Positions 1-7,166 of a stretch of DNA of 16,789 nt are shown here, piece by piece. Numbering within the stretch: the stretch's first letter is position 1; the number at the start of each line of letters is the position of its first letter. Made by a program: the position numbers and the translations under genes. Below the pieces are notes generated by a model. It had not been told where the DNA came from. It saw only the letters and a program-made list of their open reading frames with translations, and did not search any database. This DNA is from JAGVPT01 sp964439265 (GTDB lineage: Bacteria; Bacteroidota; Ignavibacteria; UBA10030; UBA8401), in assembly GCA_964439265.1 (NCBI GenBank), contig CAYTOA010000070.1, forward strand, positions 1-16,789, given 5' to 3'.

Positions 1-747
1 CCGCGCCTGTCCGCTGATGATATCGTACATGTCGGGGAGGATTTTCATGCTCACACTATGACCATTACAACGTGAAATGACATCAACAAGTTTGTTGTGA
101 TCATCTGTTTCAAGCGCGATGAGAATATCATTTATTCCATGAGTTCTTATTAATAGCGGAAGATCCTCCGTGCTCCCTAAGAGTCGTGCTTCCCTGTAGT
201 GGGTTCCTCCTTTTCGCTTATCAAGTTTCACAAATCCTATGACCCTGTATCCGAGTGCAGGATGTTGCAGCACTCGATCGTAGAGATCTCGTGCTTTCGA
301 ATTCCACCCAACAATGAGAGCGTTGCGCAACCCAACTCCAGCGGCCAACAAACGGCGCTTTATCGTTCTATAAAAGACCCTCCCAGTTCCGACCATAAGA
401 ACCATTATTCCCCAGTATGCAAATATCAACATTCGTGAATTAATTCTTGCTTTAACAGCTGTATCATCAAGAAATATGACGAAGAACAAGACGAGGCATC
501 CTACACTGACAGCTTGAAGAATTGTCGTAAACTCATCCACACGCGATGTTGTGTGGCGCGGGAGATTGAGTCCAAAAAAAAAGAAAATGAACATCCAATA
601 TACGTAGATAAGAATCATCGGTGTCCAGAAATCAGGGACAAGGCCGAGCGGTGCAATACCGCTCCTTACTCTAAAAGCATAATAGGCCAACCATGCGAAG
701 TTGATTGTGGCCAGGTCGATCAGTATTATTTGGATTTTTTCTCTCAT
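1..747 (-). CDS. Initiating sugar-1-phosphate transferase (WbaP/WcaJ type), N-terminal part only
   Basis: Open frame of 249 codons with no stop, running off the window start, so the 3' part is missing. I translated it directly: it begins MREKIQIILIDLATINFAW. Hydrophobic stretches near residues 5-25, 42-60, 77-94 and 106-121 look like the four membrane helices usual in this family. A Rossmann-like CoA_binding_3 region follows from about residue 141 (RNALIVGWNSKARDLYDRV) to the typical PDMYDIISGQAR at the cut. Family members transfer a hexose-1-phosphate to undecaprenyl phosphate and so start the repeat unit; the catalytic domain lies outside the window, so the sugar cannot be judged. The start is 11 nt after the previous stop, with GAAGG at 752-756 as ribosome site. 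A run of nine T (coding strand) at 574-582 encodes part of FFFFG in a membrane helix. Confidence 0.88.
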   Translation of the reverse strand, partial: MREKIQIILIDLATINFAWLAYYAFRVRSGIAPLGLVPDFWTPMILIYVYWMFIFFFFGLNLPRHTTSRVDEFTTILQAVSVGCLVLFFVIFLDDTAVKARINSRMLIFAYWGIMVLMVGTGRVFYRTIKRRLLAAGVGLRNALIVGWNSKARDLYDRVLQHPALGYRVIGFVKLDKRKGGTHYREARLLGSTEDLPLLIRTHGINDILIALETDDHNKLVDVISRCNGHSVSMKILPDMYDIISGQAR

Positions 748-758
748 AAGGCCTTCGC

Positions 759-1907
759 CTATCGCTTTACATCCCATGTGGACGCCTGTCCGCCAACCAT
801 CGACTTAAGAAAGCCTACCAAAAGGGCAGCATTCATTGAAATAAAATAGTACGGATATATCAGCGATCCAATACTGAATTTAACTCTTTCGGAAACAAAA
901 CCCAACAATGCAAGAATGTAAAACAGGAACTGCAACATCAACGTTTTTTGATAGAACCATGCCTGGTCCGCCAAGAAAACGTTGGTCCAAAGAATCAGAA
1001 GCAAGAGGAAGGGTACGATCCAACGGAAAATCTTGTGAGACCACAAAGCAAAAGAAACAAACCCGTGACGCGGGTTGAGAAGATCAGAAAACTCTGAGAT
1101 GGTGTTAAAAACCTGAGCTCCGATGCGTACTTTTCGATGAAATTCGTCACTAACCCCGCCAGCAGTTTTCTCAAAAGCAAGAGCCGAAGGTTCATAGACA
1201 GCACGGGCTCCCCTCCGGACAACGTTCAACGGTATTAGCAGATCGTCAACCACCCCCTTGTGTGTCGGCAGCCGGCTAAACAAGCGCTTCCGTATCGCGT
1301 AGACTCCCCCCGTTGCACCCAAAATTGTCCATATCCTGCTTTCTAAACTTTTGAGAAATGTTTCGTATTTCCAATACGATAGTTCGCCTTTTTCGCTCCC
1401 TGTTTTCATATCCGATTCCAACACCAATTCTCCACAAACGGCCCCCACAGTTTCATTGGAAAATCGTTCTACGAGCCGGACAACAGTTTCCGGTTCATAA
1501 AACGTATTGGCGTCTGAAAAGACAACTATCTCCCCTTCCGCTTTCGCCACTAACTCGTTAACAACAGCGGCCTTGCCTTTACGGTCGGCAAAGAGGACGA
1601 AACGGAAAGCAGGCGCAGATATCTTTTGAAGAATCTCGTTCGTCCCGTCACTCGACCCATCCGATCCAATAAAAAACTCTATTTTCTCCGGCGGATAAGC
1701 AGTTCGAAGAAGATTGTCAATTTTGTCTTTAATAATTTTCTCTTCATTATACGCCGAGATAACGACCGTGACGAGTGGGAGTTCTCTTTCTCCTGCACGT
1801 TCGACAGCCGTTCTGCGAAAAGACGATACAATGTATAATATTCCAGGGTAGAAGAAATACGTATACACCATAAGAAACAATGAAAGCCAAAATAATGTCT
1901 CAGTCAT
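759..1907 (-). CDS. Membrane-bound family 2 glycosyltransferase
   Basis: 382 residues. One hydrophobic N-terminal helix (about 5-29), a cytoplasmic GT-A domain (about 44-280), then three hydrophobic segments (about 291-313, 320-337, 345-368). Motifs: VVISAYNEE (48-56) for nucleotide binding, GSDGSSDGT (81-89), FSDAN (130-134) at the place of the DxD metal site, VDDLLIP (220-226) with the likely catalytic acid, and HRKVRIGAQ (257-265) at the position of the QxxRW-like signature of processive enzymes. The layout resembles the GT2 branch that includes cellulose/hyaluronan synthase relatives, but this length and setting fit single-sugar transfer to a lipid-linked intermediate at the inner membrane. 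Donor and acceptor cannot be read from sequence. It lies between a GT4 gene and the initiating transferase. An AAAGGA sits rather far (about 15 nt) upstream of the ATG. Confidence 0.88.
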   Translation of the reverse strand: MTETLFWLSLFLMVYTYFFYPGILYIVSSFRRTAVERAGERELPLVTVVISAYNEEKIIKDKIDNLLRTAYPPEKIEFFIGSDGSSDGTNEILQKISAPAFRFVLFADRKGKAAVVNELVAKAEGEIVVFSDANTFYEPETVVRLVERFSNETVGAVCGELVLESDMKTGSEKGELSYWKYETFLKSLESRIWTILGATGGVYAIRKRLFSRLPTHKGVVDDLLIPLNVVRRGARAVYEPSALAFEKTAGGVSDEFHRKVRIGAQVFNTISEFSDLLNPRHGFVSFALWSHKIFRWIVPFLLLLILWTNVFLADQAWFYQKTLMLQFLFYILALLGFVSERVKFSIGSLIYPYYFISMNAALLVGFLKSMVGGQASTWDVKR

Positions 1908-1954
1908 GTACGGCCGGTAATCCTTTCACAATATTGGAGGGTTCCGAGGAACAC

Positions 1955-3187
1955 TCACAGCGACGCCTCTGATGGTAATTGAGCTCTGCTCATCAATGAT
2001 TGATATACGCCGGCCAGCCTGTCTCCGATCGAATTCCATGAATAATGCTCTTCGATAAACGCGCGCGCGTTTTTCCCAATCCTCAACGAGTCCTGCTTTG
2101 AATCCAAAAACTTGACGACCATCGCAGCAAATTCATTCGGATCATCGCTGACCAATAGGTGCTTGCCGTGCTCCGCATCAATTCCTTCCGCTCCCAGCGA
2201 GGTAGTCACGACGACCCGACCCATCGCCATTAACTCAAGGATCTTGACCCTCATTCCTGAACCGATTCTCAACGGGACTACCGCAACGGATCCTAACGCA
2301 GAAATGTCGTTGATATCTTTCACGAAGCCACAGACTCTGATGAGTTCAGAACCTGCATTGGGGATGAACTTCTGAGTACCTTTGCCGACAAGCACTGTCG
2401 TCACACCAGGCCGCAATGCATGGATTGCTGGAAGGATGACAGAAACATAGTAGTCAAGGCTATCTCGATTCGCAAACCACTCATAATTCATCAGGAATAA
2501 AATATTCTCTTGAGCGTGGTTGTCGCAATACCGAACACTTGACGTATCAACTCCTGCTGGAATAATCGTCGATCGATATTGAGGAGAGAGTATTCTCAAC
2601 TTTCTCTCATCGTCTTTAGTAATAGGGAGAACCATATCAAATTCAGCAATCGTCGCAGCTTCATACTGAGTGATTTTCTTGTGCTGCAGAGAGGCAAACG
2701 TTCGCACAGCCGGATTTCGGGAATGGTCGCGGTAACGCCGCATAATTTCCGATTCGAAATTATGTTCCCGTAGAACAATCGGTATTGAGAAACGACGTTT
2801 CAGTTCGATCCCATACTTCGCCATATGCAAACTGTCGACGTGGACAGCGTCAAATTTGATGTCCGTACAGAGGGAAACCAAGTCGTGACAAGCGGGTGAA
2901 GAATGATATTTTTCGATATTATAGGGGACCGAACTAAAGAGATTTTTTGCGATACCGGAATAAGAATTTCGTGAATCAATCGCAAGCAAATGGACAGGAA
3001 CAATTTTAGAAAAAGCGAAATCATCATTCCGGTTTGCTTCCGGGGCCGCAAAATGCACATCGATCCCATGAAGTAAAAATTGTTTTGTGATATTAAAAAT
3101 GCCCACCCTTCCTCCATCATCGGGAGGGAAAGGAACCATCGGAGCTATTTGGAGCAACTTCATTGAATTCTTAATCTTTTGCTTCAT
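1955..3187 (-). CDS. Family 4 (GT-B) glycosyltransferase
   Basis: 410 residues from the chosen start. The frame extends upstream to 3298, but that extension lies inside the preceding gene and does not resemble a glycosyltransferase. The ATG at 3187 (MKQKIKNSMKLLQIAPM) is 25 nt after the previous stop, with GAAGG just before it; ATG 3163 is the alternative and starts directly at the conserved first strand. Motifs: PPDDGGRVGIFN (21-32) in the N-terminal fold, REHNFESE (140-147), and GSGMRVKILELMAMG (309-323) followed by TSLGAEGI (329-336), the C-terminal donor-binding region with K315 and E318 where this family has its conserved pair. It probably adds one sugar to the lipid-linked repeat unit in the cytoplasm with retention of configuration; donor unknown. 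Confidence 0.87.
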   Translation of the reverse strand: MKQKIKNSMKLLQIAPMVPFPPDDGGRVGIFNITKQFLLHGIDVHFAAPEANRNDDFAFSKIVPVHLLAIDSRNSYSGIAKNLFSSVPYNIEKYHSSPACHDLVSLCTDIKFDAVHVDSLHMAKYGIELKRRFSIPIVLREHNFESEIMRRYRDHSRNPAVRTFASLQHKKITQYEAATIAEFDMVLPITKDDERKLRILSPQYRSTIIPAGVDTSSVRYCDNHAQENILFLMNYEWFANRDSLDYYVSVILPAIHALRPGVTTVLVGKGTQKFIPNAGSELIRVCGFVKDINDISALGSVAVVPLRIGSGMRVKILELMAMGRVVVTTSLGAEGIDAEHGKHLLVSDDPNEFAAMVVKFLDSKQDSLRIGKNARAFIEEHYSWNSIGDRLAGVYQSLMSRAQLPSEASL

Positions 3188-3212
3188 GAACCTTCGAACC
3201 CGACTTTTCCTA

Positions 3213-4307
3213 TCACCATCTGAGCATTTGAACCAAACGGTCGTATAATACAGAATCGGAATAGTGCGACGTATACCACTTGATCGCATTCGAGCCAATC
3301 TCCGAAAGATCGCTGGGACGCTTCTCTGAAAGTCTCATCAATGTCGCGGCGATTTCAAGGTGCGAATTGTTCGGCAAAAATATCACATTGTAATTGTCCT
3401 GCAATCCCTCAATTGCGATCGAGGGCAGACTAGTGACAACGGGTTTCCCCGATGCCATAGCCGCCATAAAACTTCCTCGACGCTCCGTTAAGCCGTCTTC
3501 ATAGGGGAGTAAAACAATCTCTGACTGCGCGAACATTTCGGAGATTGCATGGTCATCGAGGTAACCATGCAAAACGATAAACGGATATTGCCGAATTCGA
3601 TTTAGCAACTCCACGTCATCACGAACGCTGGCTTCCGGGGTTCCCCCGATGACATGGAGTTCCACCCTTTCCCCGATTTCTGACCGGCTGTCAAACATGT
3701 CAAGAATTTTGTCAAGTCCCTTACCCGCTCGAATCAGTCCGAAATAAAGGATACGCAGTTTCCCTTTTCTTGCGGCGGGTATCACGCACAGATCTTCTTC
3801 ACTGTAATGGGATGAGATGTTCGATCCTGTAGGGAAGAGACAAAGCCGCTTTCTGATGAGCGGGATTCGGGACAAACTTCTACGATTGATGGAGTCTGTC
3901 ACGAGAACGAGATTTGCAAACAATATAAGCATGAGAATTCTCAGTTTCCCTAAGTGTGAATACTCGGAATATTCATGCAGAAGCACATTCACTTTCAGAC
4001 CGGCCATCCTCAATACCCACGGAAGGAACACAATTGAGATACTTCGGTAGTATCGAGGTGACGGATAATGGATCAGGACCGAATGCACCTTCTGCCTGCG
4101 CACAAATGGAATGATCCTCATCGCGGAAGGGAGCGTCCAGGATTTGATGCTGCAACTCACTCCCTCGACCCCTTGTTGATCCGTTGAAGTAATGAGGAAC
4201 GATGCGATGCCCCGAGATTTAAAGATTCTATGCAGTTTCAAAGCTGAGGCGCCGACCCCATCCTTCGATGGAGGAATCAGTGGACATATTTGGCAGAGGG
4301 CGTACAT
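3213..4307 (-). CDS. Family 4 (GT-B) glycosyltransferase
   Basis: 364 residues from the ATG at 4307, which shares its A with the upstream TGA (TGATG), pointing to translational coupling; a GTG one codon earlier (4310) is possible. No strong ribosome site is visible. The N-terminal domain has PLIPPSKDGVGASALKLHRI (9-28) and HYPSPRYYRS (80-89). The C-terminal donor domain has YFGLIRAGKGLD (188-199) and PYEDGLTERRGSFMAAMASG (268-287), matching the ERRGSxxAAxAxGxPVV signature of one GT4 subgroup, with E275 in the place of the usual donor-binding acid. Likely a cytoplasmic sugar transferase of the same repeat unit; donor unknown. It contains an EYSEYS sequence (112-117) that recurs in the next gene upstream. 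Confidence 0.86.
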   Translation of the reverse strand: MYALCQICPLIPPSKDGVGASALKLHRIFKSRGIASFLITSTDQQGVEGVSCSIKSWTLPSAMRIIPFVRRQKVHSVLIHYPSPRYYRSISIVFLPWVLRMAGLKVNVLLHEYSEYSHLGKLRILMLILFANLVLVTDSINRRSLSRIPLIRKRLCLFPTGSNISSHYSEEDLCVIPAARKGKLRILYFGLIRAGKGLDKILDMFDSRSEIGERVELHVIGGTPEASVRDDVELLNRIRQYPFIVLHGYLDDHAISEMFAQSEIVLLPYEDGLTERRGSFMAAMASGKPVVTSLPSIAIEGLQDNYNVIFLPNNSHLEIAATLMRLSEKRPSDLSEIGSNAIKWYTSHYSDSVLYDRLVQMLRW

Positions 4308-5197
4308 CACAAATTGCCAGATACAATTTTTTTCAATACACCAAAATACAAATCGGAACTTCGGCGCTTATTGACAAGGAAGAGGACGATTCCATGTTCG
4401 ACCAACGATGACAGCAATATCAACTTTACGAGCAAGAAATACGTCCGCCGATAATTTTTCCTGAAAAAAACAAGCTTGCTCCGATAATAATGATAAAGTG
4501 AATATTCCGAATATTCTTTTTTTGCTGAACTCGCTTCGCCGTAATGGATGATCTTTGCCTCCGGGAAATAAATCACTTTCAGGCCATTCCGCCGAATTCT
4601 ATAACAAAGGTCGGTTTCTTCGGAGTACATCGTGAGATCTTTGTCAAAGAGGTCAACGATTTGTGCTACCTCTCTCCTCATTACAAGACATGCGCCTTTC
4701 ACAACGTCGCATTCCATCATTACTGGACTCTCTGGATCGTACGCGTAAACATTTTTTCGATATAGCAAAAGGTGTTCCTTGATCAGGCTTGACATGTCGG
4801 GAAAATGGAAACTCGATACTTGGTGCGACAAATCGGCGTTGAGAAGCTTCGGACCCGCAACACCGACGTCGTGATGACCCTCAACATATTCCAGTAAATG
4901 TTCAAGACTGTTATCAATCAATAGTGTGTCGGGGTTAATAAGAACGAGGAGTTCGCCCCTTGCCTCCTTGTACAAAAAATTGTTCGCACCGACAAAACCA
5001 AGATTGCTTGAACATTCGAACACCCTCACAGTAGAATCGGTAAAGGATGAAAGCTTGACTTGTTGGGCCTCATTGAGAGAATTATCTGCGATTAATATGT
5101 CAATTTCATACAGCGTGATATGCTTCTTGATCGACGCAATCAAATCTCTCACGAGGTCGGCCGTGAAGAAATTCACCACCAGGAATGAAACGGTCAT
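4307..5197 (-). CDS. Family 2 glycosyltransferase, WbbL/rhamnosyltransferase-like
   Basis: 296 residues. Order of motifs: SFLVVNFFTADLV (4-16), NLGFVGANN (65-73), INPDTLL (87-93) with NPD replacing the DxD metal site as is common in this group, VKGACLVMRRE (166-176), YSEETDLCYRIRRNG (191-205) with the likely catalytic acid, and IHYGEAS (217-223). A hydrophobic stretch at about 252-274 suggests the C-terminus lies against or in the membrane. The group includes rhamnosyl- and related deoxysugar transferases that make an inverting linkage; with RmlB in the same operon a deoxysugar donor is reasonable but not shown. The gene starts 20 nt after the methyltransferase stop and ends with a one-base overlap with the next GT4. 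Confidence 0.88.
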   Translation of the reverse strand: MTVSFLVVNFFTADLVRDLIASIKKHITLYEIDILIADNSLNEAQQVKLSSFTDSTVRVFECSSNLGFVGANNFLYKEARGELLVLINPDTLLIDNSLEHLLEYVEGHHDVGVAGPKLLNADLSHQVSSFHFPDMSSLIKEHLLLYRKNVYAYDPESPVMMECDVVKGACLVMRREVAQIVDLFDKDLTMYSEETDLCYRIRRNGLKVIYFPEAKIIHYGEASSAKKEYSEYSLYHYYRSKLVFFRKNYRRTYFLLVKLILLSSLVEHGIVLFLVNKRRSSDLYFGVLKKIVSGNL

Positions 5198-5217
5198 CCT
5201 TTTATTCTCTCATCCGT

Positions 5218-5928
5218 TCAAATGACATGATCGTGCACCGAACGACTATCGGGAGGAAACCCTTTGCGCGCAAGGATGATAAACTGAAATACTGAGAGGT
5301 CTCGGAACTGAGGCCTCATCGAAAGGAGTGTATGAATAACGCGCTTCCAGCCTGTTGTGGGCGCACTTTTATTCATCGAAACGGTTTGAATGGTGAGTCC
5401 GGATTGTTCGACCATGTCAAGGATGCTCTTGCGCGTGAAAAACCGCAGGTGTGTTTTGTCAAGCAAACCTTCAGCCTCATATTCCCAACTCCCACTGAAG
5501 AGCAGATTCTTAATGAGGGTATAGTTCCGGACATTAGGGATTGAAAGCACCACAAACCCGCCGTTTTCAAGAAGAGAAGCCGCCCGAGAAAGAGACCTCC
5601 ATGGGTCGACAAGGTGTTCAAGGACGTCCGCGAAAATAATGCAATCAAATTTCCGGTGTTCGTCTTCGAATCGGCTTAACCCCTCACTTACATCGCCGAT
5701 GAACAGTTCATCGTAAATCCCTTCCTGTGTAATACCTTTAACGATTTCGATGCCGGTGATGCGTCGTTCGCCTCCAAGAGCACGGATAGATTTTCCCACT
5801 CTTCCCGAAGCGCAGCCAACGTCGAGAATCTCGAGAGCCGTCGAAGGGACGAGACTGACGACCTCATTGCGCGAACGAAAATAGTATTCTCTGTCCTTTT
5901 CGTTTTTTACTGTTTCTTTTTCAGCCAT
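5218..5928 (-). CDS. SAM-dependent class I methyltransferase
   Basis: 236 residues. The SAM site is plain: EILDVGCASGRVG (33-45, motif I), GIEIV (59-63, acidic end of strand 2), FADVLEHLVDPW (99-110) and VVLSIPNVRN (126-135). The tail has DKTHLRFFT (157-165), seen in Methyltransf_23-type proteins of polysaccharide loci. It probably methylates a sugar (O- or N-), either inside the repeat unit or at the chain end; the sequence does not tell which. The start overlaps the end of the flippase gene by 22 bp, and GGAGG lies 12 nt upstream of the ATG, inside that gene. Membrane segments are absent, so it acts in the cytoplasm. Confidence 0.85.
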   Translation of the reverse strand: MAEKETVKNEKDREYYFRSRNEVVSLVPSTALEILDVGCASGRVGKSIRALGGERRITGIEIVKGITQEGIYDELFIGDVSEGLSRFEDEHRKFDCIIFADVLEHLVDPWRSLSRAASLLENGGFVVLSIPNVRNYTLIKNLLFSGSWEYEAEGLLDKTHLRFFTRKSILDMVEQSGLTIQTVSMNKSAPTTGWKRVIHTLLSMRPQFRDLSVFQFIILARKGFPPDSRSVHDHVI

Positions 5929-7166
5929 GCCGTATACGTGCCTCCGAACTCGATTACTCTATGGAAGAAATACAGTTGAAGTGCGAACGAGAAAACTTCC
6001 GTTAAAACTTTTGCGACAGCTGAACCATACTCGCCATATTTCCACACCAAAGCTAGATTCAGTGCTGTGTTAACAAGGGCACCTGCGATAATCGCGGCGG
6101 TGGAATGCCGCTCTTTTTGAATCGCGATTAGCGCATAGCCTAAAAAAACATTCGAAAAAAAGAAAGGAACCATAAACGACAAGATTGCCAATGCATCGAT
6201 CGCGTTGGAAAAAGATTTGCCGTATAAATGAAGGATAATGTAAGCGGAGAAGGAGAACGTCACCGCACCAATGACCACCCCGACGCCGATTAAGATAAAA
6301 AGGAACTTGCCGTACATAGCGACAAAATCATCCCTCGAAGCCGAAAAAGATCTAGAAAGAACCGGAAATACCGATGCGACGATCGCCGTAGGAATAAATA
6401 ATAGTGCATCCGTGATCCGAAACGCTGCATTATACCAGCCAACCTCCGAAGATGTCCGGGTCCCCATCAGTATAAGCGTATCGACCCGGTTATAGATAAC
6501 GCTGAAAAGACCCGCGACCGCAAACGGAATTGCCTCAATAACAAGAACTTTCGCCCGAGAGAACGAAATAGACATCTTTAATTGTTGATGGTCGCGCCGC
6601 CACAGAACCATTGCAACACCAAGCGAGAGAGTGTCACTAAAAAGTTGTACAAACGCAAAAGCGAGAAGAGCCCCCCCCAAATACAGCACCATCACCCCTC
6701 CTGCACACAACGTCACCCTTTCAATAATGGTGACAGTCGAAATGTGACGCATGGTCTCCACGCCCTCGAAGGACCTGACGACAGAAACATTCAGAACTTC
6801 AAGAACCATACACACGCCGAAAACGAGAACAACCGGCGTCGACGAACCGATCCAAAATGTTGCACAGAGCAAACAGGCGAAGGCAGGCACGCTGAGAAGC
6901 AATTTCAAAAAGAAAACCTCCCCAAGCAAATTACTCGGGGGCGACTCGTGCCGTGCAATGCGACGAATGAGGGGAACGGTGAGTCCGCATTCTTCTATCA
7001 AACCGAAGAGGGCGACAAAAACAAGAATCGATGAATAAATTCCGAACTCTGAATCACCGAGCTTTCTGGCGATATAGATCATTAGGAAGGTCGTCGCAAC
7101 TTTGGTGACAATCCGTGTAGTGATGAGTATTGCGCTGTTCTTAAGGACCGTTCGGACGGAAGTCAT
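5907..7166 (-). CDS. wzx: Wzx-type polysaccharide repeat-unit flippase
   Basis: 419 residues from the ATG at 7166, which shares its A with the upstream TGA (TGATG). GTG 7169 and TTG 7172 are also in frame but less likely. The protein is mostly hydrophobic with about 12 to 14 predicted helices by eye. The N-terminus, with TRIVTKVATTFLMIYIARKLG and then GDSEFGIYSS, is typical of the MOP superfamily polysaccharide transporters (PF01943/PF13440), and the second half repeats the pattern (FRITDALLFIPTAIVASVFPV). Function by family: flips the undecaprenyl-diphosphate repeat unit across the inner membrane. Position between the polymerase and the glycosyltransferases fits. A run of eight G (coding strand; 6671-6678) encodes part of LGGAL near residue 164; one base gained or lost would end the protein early. 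Confidence 0.87.
   Translation of the reverse strand: MTSVRTVLKNSAILITTRIVTKVATTFLMIYIARKLGDSEFGIYSSILVFVALFGLIEECGLTVPLIRRIARHESPPSNLLGEVFFLKLLLSVPAFACLLCATFWIGSSTPVVLVFGVCMVLEVLNVSVVRSFEGVETMRHISTVTIIERVTLCAGGVMVLYLGGALLAFAFVQLFSDTLSLGVAMVLWRRDHQQLKMSISFSRAKVLVIEAIPFAVAGLFSVIYNRVDTLILMGTRTSSEVGWYNAAFRITDALLFIPTAIVASVFPVLSRSFSASRDDFVAMYGKFLFILIGVGVVIGAVTFSFSAYIILHLYGKSFSNAIDALAILSFMVPFFFSNVFLGYALIAIQKERHSTAAIIAGALVNTALNLALVWKYGEYGSAVAKVLTEVFSFALQLYFFHRVIEFGGTYTAWLKKKQ

Noticed and set aside
574..582. Possible frameshift at the T9 tract (coding strand) of the initiating transferase
   Set aside because: The frame is continuous on both sides and both sides match the family, so the gene is intact as given.
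1941..1952. Small hairpin GTTCCGAGGAAC between the GT4 and GT2 genes
   Set aside because: Four-base-pair stem with a four-base loop and no T-run after it; too weak for a terminator, and the next gene clearly belongs to the same operon.
2057..2072. Perfect 16-bp palindrome with a run of five CG dinucleotides
   Set aside because: It lies in the GT4 gene and encodes NARAF of the conserved segment ahead of EEHYSW, so codon choice for Ala and Arg explains it.
3188..3298. N-terminal extension of the GT4 gene upstream to 3298
   Set aside because: The extension overlaps the preceding glycosyltransferase gene by 86 bases, has no family resemblance, and the conserved fold starts only after the ATGs at 3187 and 3163.
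6582..7034. Plus-strand open frame of 150 codons inside wzx
   Set aside because: It is antisense to a clear flippase gene, its product is a low-complexity, Lys/Asn/Thr-rich polar sequence resembling no family, and a second overlapping plus-strand frame exists in the same place. It is a shadow.
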